Shown: piece after piece, positions 44,660 to 52,958 of the stretch
Position numbering within the stretch: position 1 is the stretch's first letter
How the letters are laid out: every line of letters begins with the position of its first letter
DNA from: Phascolarctobacterium faecium DSM 14760
GTDB lineage: Bacteria > Bacillota > Negativicutes > Acidaminococcales > Acidaminococcaceae
Direction: 5' to 3'
DNA length: 64,000 nt
Assembly: GCF_003269275.1 (NCBI RefSeq)
Contig: NZ_QLTS01000011.1
Span: 1 to 64,000, forward strand
Translations under genes and position numbers: made by a program
The notes under the pieces: model-generated
What the model was told of the DNA's origin: nothing
The model's database searches: none
What the model saw: the letters and a program-made list of their open reading frames with translations, nothing else

Positions 44660-45500
44660 TGCTGCAGTATGGGCACGGAAATTGGATGGAAGAACTAAAT
44701 TGCTTATTTTGTTTTTAGTTGCGGTACTGGCTATAGTTGTTGATAACCCCAGAACATTGTTTTTACTTTTTACTGCGACGTTATTACTGCATTTGTCAGC
44801 TCGTACATCTATTTATAAGTGGCAGGTTTTAGCAATTTTATTATTACTGGGTTTATGGGGGTCTATGTTTAGCCAGGCGCTGTTTTTTGCGCAAACACCA
44901 AGGACTCCTTTATTTGTTATAATTGAACCAACTATGCCTGTTTTAGGACAAATAACAGGCGGTTTGTATATTTACCGCGAAGGGGTTATTTACGGAGCTG
45001 TACAGGGGTTAAGGTCAGCTATGATGTTGTCCTTAGGGTTATTTGTCTGTTGGACTTCCGATCCACGTCAATTGCTGAAAGCTCTTATCACCTGGAGACT
45101 ATCTCCGCAGATAGCGTTTATGCTTGTGACGGCGATACGATTTTTGCCAGTGCTGGCTGCTGAAGCAGGGGAGGTTATTATCGCTTTACGTTTACGTTCT
45201 GATACAAGAGTTGGCCGCAAAAGTATTATCAGGCATTTACCTTATATTGCCAAACCATTATTGGCTCGCTGTCTTAGAAGAGCTCAGACTTTGGCACTTT
45301 CTGTTGTCAGCAGAGGGTTCTTTCTGGCTACAGCGCGGAAAGATGAGTTTTGGCACACCAAAGAAAAATTTGTCTGTTGCTTACTGATTATTTTTACTAT
45401 TGGTATAACTTTTAGTAAAATAGTATATTTACTTTCTGAACAAGGTCTGTATTTTGGTAATTTAAGAATAGTGTATGATTGGACGAAATTATATTTATGA
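44628..45500 (+). CDS. ecfT: ECF transporter transmembrane component EcfT
   Basis: A 290-residue inner-membrane protein of the EcfT/CbiQ family. Hydrophobic helices alternate with the cytoplasmic coupling helices. The two Ala-Arg-Gly-like signature motifs appear as ALRLRSDTR near residue 185 and SVVSRGFFL near 230. The ATG at 44628 has AGAGGGGG 9 nt upstream; a TTG three codons earlier is less likely. It overlaps the ATPase gene, and its own stop overlaps the next start (ATGA). Confidence 0.88.
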   Translation: MSVRQLWEGCDAAVWARKLDGRTKLLILFLVAVLAIVVDNPRTLFLLFTATLLLHLSARTSIYKWQVLAILLLLGLWGSMFSQALFFAQTPRTPLFVIIEPTMPVLGQITGGLYIYREGVIYGAVQGLRSAMMLSLGLFVCWTSDPRQLLKALITWRLSPQIAFMLVTAIRFLPVLAAEAGEVIIALRLRSDTRVGRKSIIRHLPYIAKPLLARCLRRAQTLALSVVSRGFFLATARKDEFWHTKEKFVCCLLIIFTIGITFSKIVYLLSEQGLYFGNLRIVYDWTKLYL

Positions 45501-46888
45501 GCAAAATAAAAAGTATTATTGCAATTGTCATTTTAATAATTTCCTGGTGTCTGATGTTTTGGATAACAGGCAACCGAACACCATGGCAAGCTTTTTCTTC
45601 TACAGACAAGGGCGATGGAGTAAGTGTTTTTTTAGGTGATATTCCAAGTGAAAATTATGATCGAATGGGTTTTACTAAAGGGTTAATTGAATATATTGTT
45701 TCTAAAAATGCATGGTTAGTTGGAACCGATAGAGGTGAATTATTTTTATTTGATAATAGTGGCAAGCAGATATGGAAACGTTCTTTGGGGATTGGCAAAC
45801 TGGTATCACTGTGTGTATCTCATGATGAAAAAATTACTTTTGTAGGTGAGCAAAGTCCGGCTGGTAACTTATATGCAATCGATCTTGATGGCGGTGATAT
45901 ATTGTGGAAATTTGCTGCTGAAAAGGTTGTTGGCGTTGAACCTGACAAACGTTCTTATCCAAGCATCGTACATATTTGTATTGATAAAGATGATAATGTT
46001 TACGCAAATGCTTATCGATTTGTTACAGCGAAAGATGGAGGGCGCGGCTATAATGGTAAAGCTGTTGCTTTTAATAAAAACGGTGAGCAGCTTTGGCAAT
46101 TCCCAGAGAGTGAAAATATTGATAGTTGGATCAATTGGTGTGATGTTAATGATAATAACGATAAAGTCGTATTATCAACTTCTGCTTATGAAATCAGACC
46201 TGATATGAAATACCGTGATACAATGTATTTGATAGATAAAAAAACAGGTCAACTGATTAATTCTATTGAAGTACCGCCTGTTGCTCCGTTCGAGAACACT
46301 GTTATGCGTGGCAGCCCTAATTTTTCTGAAGATGGAGAGTTTTTGGCTGCAGCCTGCAGTGACGGACGAGGAATGCTTTTTGATGCTGCTGGAAAAGTTT
46401 TATGGCAGCGTGAGTTATCTAAACCTGCTCAAATAGATAATGTTTGGATTAATGCATCTGGTCGAGATGGGTTTGCTGCAGAGGCTGGCGTTATTTTTAC
46501 AACGATCAATACATTTAATAGAGAAAACTGGCAGTTACCGACTCCGGTTGAACATCCAAGTAATAATAGTATGTTCGTATTTAATTATGATGGAACATTT
46601 AAATATAAATATAGAGCCTTGGGGACAATGGAGCAGATAGATTTTTCTAATAATATGGCGGCGTGTGCTGTTGGACGCAATGTTAGAACTCATAATTACG
46701 CTGCTCATGGAGCGGTAGTGCTTGATTTAAACGATGGGACAGAATTGAATTTCTTTCATACTGAAGGACCATTACAAGCAGTTGCAATAAGTAGTAATGG
46801 AAAAAAGATAGCTGGAATAGAGGCTCCTGCTGTAACTCCTGAAGGTAAGATCATTGGGGCCTATAGACTGCATATCTGGCAGCGTTGA
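45497..46888 (+). CDS. Membrane-anchored PQQ-like beta-propeller protein
   Basis: A 463-residue protein: N-terminal hydrophobic helix (about residues 5-24, IIAIVILIISWCLMFWITG), then repeats of the PQQ/outer-membrane BamB-like propeller type (NAWLVGTDRGELFLFDNSGKQIW; GDILWKFAAE; NGEQLWQFPE; AGKVLWQREL; NGKKIAGIEAP). It probably faces the periplasm, anchored at the inner membrane or as a Cys-containing signal anchor. No catalytic residues recognised. Its position between ecfT and an ABC exporter, with overlapping starts, suggests a binding or scaffold role for the transporters. The start at 45497 overlaps the ecfT stop; an upstream TTG at 45479 is possible. Confidence 0.75.
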   Translation: MSKIKSIIAIVILIISWCLMFWITGNRTPWQAFSSTDKGDGVSVFLGDIPSENYDRMGFTKGLIEYIVSKNAWLVGTDRGELFLFDNSGKQIWKRSLGIGKLVSLCVSHDEKITFVGEQSPAGNLYAIDLDGGDILWKFAAEKVVGVEPDKRSYPSIVHICIDKDDNVYANAYRFVTAKDGGRGYNGKAVAFNKNGEQLWQFPESENIDSWINWCDVNDNNDKVVLSTSAYEIRPDMKYRDTMYLIDKKTGQLINSIEVPPVAPFENTVMRGSPNFSEDGEFLAAACSDGRGMLFDAAGKVLWQRELSKPAQIDNVWINASGRDGFAAEAGVIFTTINTFNRENWQLPTPVEHPSNNSMFVFNYDGTFKYKYRALGTMEQIDFSNNMAACAVGRNVRTHNYAAHGAVVLDLNDGTELNFFHTEGPLQAVAISSNGKKIAGIEAPAVTPEGKIIGAYRLHIWQR

Positions 46889-46905
46889 AAACAAAGGGGT
46901 ATTTC

Positions 46906-48630
46906 ATGATTCATAATTTTTTACATTATTATAAACCGTACAAGAGCATACTTTATGGTGTGGTAATTGGTTCCCTTGTTGCTGCATTACTGGATTTGGT
47001 CTTTCCTATGTTGGTGCGGCAAATATTGAATGAAGTCTTACCACAAAAAAACACTGATAGATTATTACATGATACAGGTATACTGTTTATTTTATATTTG
47101 GGCAATTACGGTTTGCTCTATCTTGTTAATTACTATGGACATTTGATGAGTGCAAAGATAGAGAATGATATGCGCCGCGATTTGTTTGAGCATTTGCAGC
47201 AAATGTCGTTTAAGTATTTTGACAATGCCAAGACGGGGCAGCTGTTGTCAAGATTGACCAGTGATATAGCTGAAATAGGAGAATTGTCATTCAGAGGACC
47301 CAATGACATCATTGTTTGCTGTATTACTATGATTGGTACAATTGGCATCCTTTTTTGGATGAATGTTTACTTGGGGATTTTGATTGCTGTTTTATTAATT
47401 GCTAAAACGCTGCATACTGTGTATGTAAATAAAAAAATGAAAGCAGCTTTTAGAGAGAACAGGATAAAAAGCGGTGAAATAACAGCCAGGGCGGAAGAAA
47501 GTTTAGGTGGAATACGGTTAGTAAAAGCGTTTGCTCAAGAGGAATATGAACTGGCGAGATTTATGGAAAAAAGTTTGGATTTTTTGGAAACAAGACGAAA
47601 ATCTTATAAAATTTTGGCTTATTTTTCTGGCAGCGTAAATTTTTTTACAAATATTACCAACTTACTTATTTTGGCTTGTGGAGGGTTGTTAATAGCCAAG
47701 GATAAGCTGTCGTTGAGTGATTTTGTTGCTTTTTTGTTATATGTCAATTTATTTATGAAACCGCTTTTACGTCTAACGGTTTTTACTGAAATGTACCAAC
47801 GTGGAATGGCTGGATTCCAGAGATTTTATGAAATTATGGAAATGAAACCTGAAATTATCAATCAGAAAGATACGGTTGTTTGTAAAAAAATACGTGGAGA
47901 AATAGAATTTGATAATTTAGTATTTGGTTATTCTGATCAGAAAAAGGTAATTAAAGGATTTAATTTAAAAATAGCTCCGGGCCAAACTGTAGCATTTGTT
48001 GGAGAAACAGGTGCGGGTAAGACAACGATTGCAAGCCTATTATTAAGATTTTATGATCCGCTTAGCGGCAGGATTTTAGTTGATGGAATCGATATACGTC
48101 AGTATAAACAACAGGAACTGCGTCGTAATATAGGAATAGTGCAGCAGGATGTTTTTTTATTTTCAGATTCTGTGACGCATAATATTGCATATGCAAAACC
48201 TGAAGCTGAGCAAAGTGAAGTAGAAAACGCTGCCAGGCTGGCCGCGGCTGACAAATTTATTGAGGAGCTCCCCAATAAGTATGCTACTGAAATTGGTGAA
48301 CGTGGCGTGAAACTATCCGGGGGACAAAAACAGCGTCTTGCTATTGCCAGAGTATTTTTGAAAAATCCGCCTATTGTAATTCTAGACGAAGCGACTTCTT
48401 CTTTAGACAATTATACAGAAAAATTAATACAGGAGTCGTTAGACAAGTTGGCGGAGAATAGAACAACTCTTATTATTGCTCATCGAATGTCGACAATAAA
48501 AAATGCAGATAAAATAATCGTTTTGAATAATGGTGAAGTTGCAGAAATTGGAACACATTCTACCTTGATGTCAGGGGGTGGTCTGTATTATAATCTATAT
48601 AATGCTCAGAAACAGACTGATGACAAATAG
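46906..48630 (+). CDS. ABC exporter, fused membrane and ATPase domains
   Basis: A 574-residue half-transporter of the MsbA/LmrA exporter class: six membrane helices in residues 1-310, then a nucleotide-binding domain. Motifs: Walker A GETGAGKTTIA, Q-loop VQQDVFLFSD, signature LSGGQKQRLAIARVF, Walker B IVILDEATSSLD and switch His in IIAHRMST. It would act as a homodimer. The ATG at 46906 is preceded by AAGGGG. Exported substrate unknown; the operon context (ECF importer, second exporter) hints at removal of a tetrapyrrole, metal or toxic by-product. Confidence 0.9.
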   Translation: MIHNFLHYYKPYKSILYGVVIGSLVAALLDLVFPMLVRQILNEVLPQKNTDRLLHDTGILFILYLGNYGLLYLVNYYGHLMSAKIENDMRRDLFEHLQQMSFKYFDNAKTGQLLSRLTSDIAEIGELSFRGPNDIIVCCITMIGTIGILFWMNVYLGILIAVLLIAKTLHTVYVNKKMKAAFRENRIKSGEITARAEESLGGIRLVKAFAQEEYELARFMEKSLDFLETRRKSYKILAYFSGSVNFFTNITNLLILACGGLLIAKDKLSLSDFVAFLLYVNLFMKPLLRLTVFTEMYQRGMAGFQRFYEIMEMKPEIINQKDTVVCKKIRGEIEFDNLVFGYSDQKKVIKGFNLKIAPGQTVAFVGETGAGKTTIASLLLRFYDPLSGRILVDGIDIRQYKQQELRRNIGIVQQDVFLFSDSVTHNIAYAKPEAEQSEVENAARLAAADKFIEELPNKYATEIGERGVKLSGGQKQRLAIARVFLKNPPIVILDEATSSLDNYTEKLIQESLDKLAENRTTLIIAHRMSTIKNADKIIVLNNGEVAEIGTHSTLMSGGGLYYNLYNAQKQTDDK

Positions 48631-48638
48631 GTGATTTG

Positions 48639-49481
48639 ATGATTAAAATAGAAAATTTAACTAAACGTTTTGGCGAGCGTATTGCAGTAGCAGGAATAGA
48701 TTTGGAAATTAAAAGGGGTGAGATATTTGGCCTTTTAGGACCTAATGGAGCTGGGAAGACTACTACAGTCAGGATATTAACCTTACTTTCCAAGAAAAAA
48801 TCCGGTTCTGTAAAAATATGCGGATACGATATTGAAAAAGACAGCGAGAGAATTAAGGAACTAATTGGCGTTGTACCGCAGCATATGAGTTTGGATCAGG
48901 ATCTTACGGGAAGGGAAAACTTAGTTTTGCAGGCAAGGCTGCATCATTTGAAGAATAAAGCTGCTATGGAACAGCGAATCAATGAAATTTTAGAATTTGT
49001 GGAACTTACAGATAGGGCTGATGACAAATCCAGAAGGTACTCAGGAGGAATGAAGCGGCGCTTGATGATTGGCATGGCACTTTTGCATAAACCTAAAATG
49101 TTATTTTTAGATGAACCAACTGTTGGATTAGACCCACAAGTACGGCGTAAGATGTGGGATTTGATCCGTAAAATGAATGAAGCTGGAATGACAGTGCTTT
49201 TAACTACTCATTATATAGAAGAAGCAGATCAGTTATGCAGGCGTGTTGCAATTATGAATAGAGGTCGTATTATAGCTGTTGATACACCGCAGAAGCTGAA
49301 AGAAAAAGTTGGCAGGGTTGTTGTTGAACATATGGAAGCAGACGGCATGATTAATAATTTTTTTGATAATCGTGAGCAGGCTGCATCTTATGTGGCAGGA
49401 TTAAACTCTAATGCAACTGTGCGCGAAGCAAATTTAGAAGATGTTTTTATTGAATTAACGGGGAGGCGAGTAAATGATTAG
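48639..49481 (+). CDS. ABC-2 type exporter ATPase (DrrA/NodI-like)
   Basis: A 280-residue ATPase with Walker A GPNGAGKTTTV, Q-loop VVPQHMSLD, signature YSGGMKRRLMIGMAL, Walker B MLFLDEPTVGLDP and TTHYIEEADQLC. The C-terminal segment ending LEDVFIELTGR is typical of DrrA-type drug/antibiotic exporter ATPases. It overlaps the following ABC-2 permease gene by 8 nt, forming a two-gene exporter. Substrate unknown. Confidence 0.9.
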   Translation: MIKIENLTKRFGERIAVAGIDLEIKRGEIFGLLGPNGAGKTTTVRILTLLSKKKSGSVKICGYDIEKDSERIKELIGVVPQHMSLDQDLTGRENLVLQARLHHLKNKAAMEQRINEILEFVELTDRADDKSRRYSGGMKRRLMIGMALLHKPKMLFLDEPTVGLDPQVRRKMWDLIRKMNEAGMTVLLTTHYIEEADQLCRRVAIMNRGRIIAVDTPQKLKEKVGRVVVEHMEADGMINNFFDNREQAASYVAGLNSNATVREANLEDVFIELTGRRVND

Positions 49482-50229
49482 TAATTTTTGCTATGATGTC
49501 TATACCGTTTTTTGGCGTGATTGGGTGGTTTTTAAAAAAATATTTTTTAAATTCTTATGTTCGCGCATGATTACGCCTTTTTTGTATATTTTTGCATTTG
49601 GGATCGGGTTGGGGAGAAATGTTTCTGTTGATGGTGGGAGTTATTTGAGTTTTCTCATTCCAGGTATGATCGCGCTTAATTCGATGAATATTTCTTTTAA
49701 TACTATTGCTGCTCCTCTTAATATGGCACGTATTTATCATCATACTCTGGAAACATATTTGATTTCGCCAATTTCAGGAGCTGCATTCGTTTTTGGTAAG
49801 GTTTTATCAGGTACAGTGCGTGGACTGATTTCTTCTGTAATTATAGTGCTTATTGCGGAATTATTAGGGGTACATTTATATTTGGGAGGCTGGTTTATTC
49901 CAGTGCTGGTCCTTAACTGTTTTGTGTTTGCAGCACTGGCAGTAGTGGCGGCAATGACTATTGACAGCCATGAAGAGATGAGTAGTTTTAGCACGTATGT
50001 TTTAGTGCCGATGTCTTTTTTATGTGGGACATTTTTCAAAGCTGACAGTTTTCCTGAAATAATAAAGTGGTCTTTAAGTATTTTACCGTTGACTCCTGCT
50101 AGTAGTGCATTAAGAGCAGCGGCAAATAAAATGCCTGTAGAATGGCATTGGCCGGTTATTATGGCGATATATTTTCTCATATTTTTTAGTTATGCCTGTC
50201 ATTTGCTGAAAATGAAAAAAGAGGAATAG
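49474..50229 (+). CDS. ABC-2 type exporter permease (DrrB/NodJ-like)
   Basis: A 251-residue integral membrane protein with six hydrophobic segments and the ABC-2 hallmark pattern: N-terminal cytoplasmic helix, YLSFLIPGMIALNSMN, YLISPISGAAFVFGKVLSG and the C-terminal FLCGTFFKADSFPEIIKW. Partner of the preceding ATPase. A GGGGAGG ribosome site lies inside that gene. Last gene before the exbB riboswitch; no strong terminator is seen between. Confidence 0.88.
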   Translation: MISNFCYDVYTVFWRDWVVFKKIFFKFLCSRMITPFLYIFAFGIGLGRNVSVDGGSYLSFLIPGMIALNSMNISFNTIAAPLNMARIYHHTLETYLISPISGAAFVFGKVLSGTVRGLISSVIIVLIAELLGVHLYLGGWFIPVLVLNCFVFAALAVVAAMTIDSHEEMSSFSTYVLVPMSFLCGTFFKADSFPEIIKWSLSILPLTPASSALRAAANKMPVEWHWPVIMAIYFLIFFSYACHLLKMKKEE

Positions 50230-50275
50230 AGTGATGTTTTTTAAATATTTAGTGTTGAATATATTATAGTTTTTA

Positions 50276-50304
50276 TTGCAAATATTAATCTAACGTGATA
50301 TAAT
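50276..50304 (+). promoter_or_regulatory. Sigma-A promoter of exbB-exbD-tonB
   Basis: TTGCAA, 17-bp spacer, TATAAT with extended TGa. Predicted start near 50311, just before the riboswitch. Confidence 0.78.
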
Positions 50305-50338
50305 TCCAATCAGTAATAAAACTTAATAAGCGGAAATC

Positions 50339-50522
50339 TAGGTGTGAATACTTAATAGAAAAATTGGTTGGAAGCCAATACGGTCACGCCGCTGTAATGT
50401 CGAGCAAACCTCAATGATTGCCACTGGGAAACTGGGAAGGCGGGGTAAGCAATGAAGCAGAGTCAGAAGAACTGCCTAGATTTTTCTACTGTAATCCAGC
50501 GAGTGACAGGAACAGGTAGTAT
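50339..50522 (+). ncRNA. Cobalamin riboswitch of exbB-exbD-tonB
   Basis: TAGGTGTG, CGGTCACGCCGCTGTAAT, GCCACTGG...CTGGGAAGG, AGAGTCAGAAGAACTGCC and terminal hairpin loop CAGCGAGTGACAGG. The CCC of the core box reads CAC here. Confidence 0.93.
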
Positions 50523-50533
50523 GAAGTAGGTAT

Positions 50534-50570
50534 AACCTTTCTGTTTTGCGGAAAGGTTTTTATTTTTTAA
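50534..50570 (+). terminator. Riboswitch-linked terminator before exbB
   Basis: AACCTTTC/GAAAGGTT stem with 9-nt loop and a TTTATTTTTT tail. Confidence 0.9.
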
Positions 50571-50668
50571 TAAAATGTAAAATTTTAATTCGTTTAGTAA
50601 GTTAGCATTGGCAAACTCGATCAAATTTGGTATTATTAATAATATAAAAATTTTAGGAGGCATTTTTG

Positions 50669-51286
50669 ATGGAATCAATTAAGGAAGCTGTTGAGTATTT
50701 TCATAAAGGCGGGCTGGTAATGTGGCCACTGTTATTGTGTTCAATAATAGTTGTTACGATAGCTATAGAGCGGTATTTGTATTATAAAACTGCTGATTCT
50801 GGTTCGTTATTTACGCAGGAATTTTGTACTTTAATCAGTAAAGGTGATGTAGTAGGTGCTGAACAATTGGCGTCAGCGTCTGCTGGTGAGTGCGCACGTA
50901 TTATTCGTGAGACTATGGTTTTGTCTGGCGACTGTACAAGGCACTCTGCCTATATGGAATCTCAAGCTGGGCTTGTTATAGCTAAATTGCGTAACCGCCT
51001 GCATTATCTTGGTGTTATCGTTACAATGTCTCCTTTACTTGGATTATTAGGTACTATTATTGGTATGATTGGTTCTTTCAGTATTTTTAATCTGCAGGAA
51101 GGACAACCAATGGCAATTACGGGTGGCATTGGTGAAGCCTTAATTGCAACTGCCAGCGGTTTATGTGTGGCCATTTTAGCATTATGTGCACATTCTTATT
51201 TTGCGCAGCGTCTGGATACTTCCATAACTAATATGGAACAATGCTTTTCGGCTTTGCTGGAGGCTGAAAGCAGAGGTGACATCTAA
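50669..51286 (+). CDS. exbB: ExbB/TolQ-family proton channel protein
   Basis: A 205-residue inner-membrane protein of the MotA/TolQ/ExbB family with three hydrophobic helices: near residue 18-38, near 115-135 (MSPLLGLLGTIIGMIGSF) and near 155-175 (ALIATASGLCVAILAL). The Pro-Leu-Leu-Gly-Leu-Leu-Gly-Thr core is diagnostic. With ExbD it uses the proton gradient to drive TonB, and so the three receptors in this window. AGGAGG precedes the ATG at 50669. The stop overlaps exbD (TAATG). Confidence 0.92.
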   Translation: MESIKEAVEYFHKGGLVMWPLLLCSIIVVTIAIERYLYYKTADSGSLFTQEFCTLISKGDVVGAEQLASASAGECARIIRETMVLSGDCTRHSAYMESQAGLVIAKLRNRLHYLGVIVTMSPLLGLLGTIIGMIGSFSIFNLQEGQPMAITGGIGEALIATASGLCVAILALCAHSYFAQRLDTSITNMEQCFSALLEAESRGDI

Positions 51287-51699
51287 TGAAACTGCGTGAT
51301 AGCAGAAGCCTTAAACAACCTGAGCTAATGATAATACCAATGATCGATATTATGTTTTTTCTGCTGGTGTTTTTTATGCTTAGTACGATGTATATGGTTG
51401 ATTTAAAAACAATTCCTATAAAGTTGCCTAAAGCGGAATTTTCGGCAGTTGACACTCAGACAACCTTTGCCGTTTCTGTAAAAAAGGACGGTAGCATTTG
51501 GCTTGGTGATAAACAGACTGACATTGCCAGTTTAACTATGCAGGCAAAAATGGAACAGAAAAACAATCCGCGTTTTTCAATCGTTATTAGGGCAGACAAA
51601 GATGCAGATTATGGTAAAGTCATAACTTTGCTGGATAGATTAAAAGGTGCAGGAGTTCAAAGGTTTGGTTTAGCAACGGATGTAGGAGCTGGTGAATGA
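51286..51699 (+). CDS. exbD: ExbD/TolR-family protein
   Basis: A 137-residue protein with one N-terminal transmembrane helix carrying the conserved proton-path Asp (PMIDIMFFLLVFFM) and a periplasmic C-terminal domain (VVIRADKDADYGKVITLLD). It partners ExbB and TonB. Start and stop codons overlap with exbB and tonB, so translation of the three is coupled. Confidence 0.92.
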   Translation: MKLRDSRSLKQPELMIIPMIDIMFFLLVFFMLSTMYMVDLKTIPIKLPKAEFSAVDTQTTFAVSVKKDGSIWLGDKQTDIASLTMQAKMEQKNNPRFSIVIRADKDADYGKVITLLDRLKGAGVQRFGLATDVGAGE

Positions 51700-52607
51700 T
51701 GGATGACTCTAAAAAGAGGTTCCAAATAGGTTTTATTGGCTCATTAGGATTTCATTTATTTGTATTTCTTGTTTTGGCGTTTGCCGGTCTATTCGCTGCT
51801 AATCATGTTGATGATAAGATCGTCGAAATAGCAGTTTTTGGCGGTGGCGGAGGAGGCGGCGGAGGAGGCGGCAGCGGTATGAAGCCAGTCGATGCTACAG
51901 AAGCAGATTTGGCAGCAGCGAAAGCGAATGCATTGCAAAATAAACAGCATAGTGCTTCGCAGCCACAACAGCAGATAAAAAAATCCGGCCAAATAAATAC
52001 TGACGATATAATTGAAAAAACTACTCGTCAGGAGCAAGTGTATCAACAACAGCAGAATAATCAAGTCAATGAAAATGTATCTGAGGAATTACAGACCCAA
52101 AGTAAAAATATTGCCGGTGCTGATGTGAAAGAAAATACTGGCAGTGGTGGTGGTTATGGTACTGGCCAAGGCAGTGGATATGGAAGTGGCAGTGGTTCTG
52201 GCAGTGGAACTGGAACAGGCGGCGGACATGGTGCTGGAATGGGTACTGGTATAGGTGACGGAACAGGTTCTGGAATGGGTACTGGAGAGGGTGGCGGCTA
52301 TGCTGGCGGTGATCCTTCGGCAAACCCTGCTATTCCTCCGCGTTTGTTAAAAAGTCGTCAACCTAGCTATCCAAGCAGCGCCAGAAGTGCCAGCATTGAA
52401 GGAACGACGACAGTGCGCATTTTGGTAGGCTACGATGGTGAAGTTGAATCTGTCATTGTCGCAGAATCTTCTGGTAATGCTGCTTTAGATGCTGCTGCTG
52501 TTGATGCATGCTATGGCTGGCGTTTTAGCGGTGCTAAAAATGGTGTTGGACAAAAAATACGTTGCTATACATATGTTCCTATTACTTTTAGGCTAAGATC
52601 AATTTAA
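51696..52607 (+). CDS. tonB: TonB-family energy transducer with glycine-rich linker
   Basis: A 303-residue protein that spans the periplasm and energises TonB-dependent receptors. N-terminal membrane anchor at residues about 10-33 (IGFIGSLGFHLFVFLVLAFA, with the His typical of TonB), a poly-Gly stretch, then a Gln/Asn-rich region. A long Gly/Ser/Thr-rich linker (about 145-205) follows, then the C-terminal TonB domain (about 215-303, with PSYPSSARSASIEGTTTVRI and the YGWRF motif). The linker is glycine-rich instead of the usual Pro-Glu/Pro-Lys rods. AGGAG supports ATG 51696; ATG 51699 is also possible. Confidence 0.9.
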   Translation: MMDDSKKRFQIGFIGSLGFHLFVFLVLAFAGLFAANHVDDKIVEIAVFGGGGGGGGGGGSGMKPVDATEADLAAAKANALQNKQHSASQPQQQIKKSGQINTDDIIEKTTRQEQVYQQQQNNQVNENVSEELQTQSKNIAGADVKENTGSGGGYGTGQGSGYGSGSGSGSGTGTGGGHGAGMGTGIGDGTGSGMGTGEGGGYAGGDPSANPAIPPRLLKSRQPSYPSSARSASIEGTTTVRILVGYDGEVESVIVAESSGNAALDAAAVDACYGWRFSGAKNGVGQKIRCYTYVPITFRLRSI

Positions 52608-52626
52608 AACTTAATAAGAATCTCCA

Positions 52627-52655
52627 TTGGTTTTTTCTGAATTTTATGCTATAAT
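52627..52655 (+). promoter_or_regulatory. Sigma-A promoter of the cbi operon
   Basis: TTGGTT, 17-bp spacer, TATAAT with extended TGc. Predicted start near 52661, right before the riboswitch. Confidence 0.78.
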
Positions 52656-52677
52656 GATACGGTAATTTGATATTATT

Positions 52678-52822
52678 AGGTGCCCGTGAGGGCGTAAATG
52701 GCAAGATCGGTGTAAATCCGACACGGTCCCGCCACTGTAATAACGCTGAGGCGTTTAAGTCAGGTGCCTGCCTATGTGTGAAAGCTGTATCCACGAGTGA
52801 TGGAGATGGCAAGAGAGCTGTA
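52678..52822 (+). ncRNA. Cobalamin riboswitch of the cbi operon
   Basis: GGTGCCC, CGGTCCCGCCACTGTAATA, AAGTCAGGTGCCTGCC and terminal hairpin ATCCACGAGTGATGGAG. Shorter than the others, with no AGAAGAACTG segment, but a standard cobalamin riboswitch core. The remaining 52823-52958 holds the terminator and leader. Confidence 0.93.
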
Positions 52823-52856
52823 TCTTTTAAGGATAAGTATGCGCTTGTATCTTTGT

Positions 52857-52886
52857 GACTTCTGTCGGAAACGGCAGGAGTCTTTT
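52857..52886 (+). terminator. Riboswitch-linked terminator before cbiD
   Basis: GACT-CTGTC/GGCAG-AGTC stem with GGAAAC loop and TTTTCT tail. Confidence 0.85.
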
Positions 52887-52958
52887 CTAATTATTAGTAA
52901 AAAATACTAGGTGGCAGAATGTCTTTAGCAAGATGTTTGTTCAGGAAGAGGTTGACGC

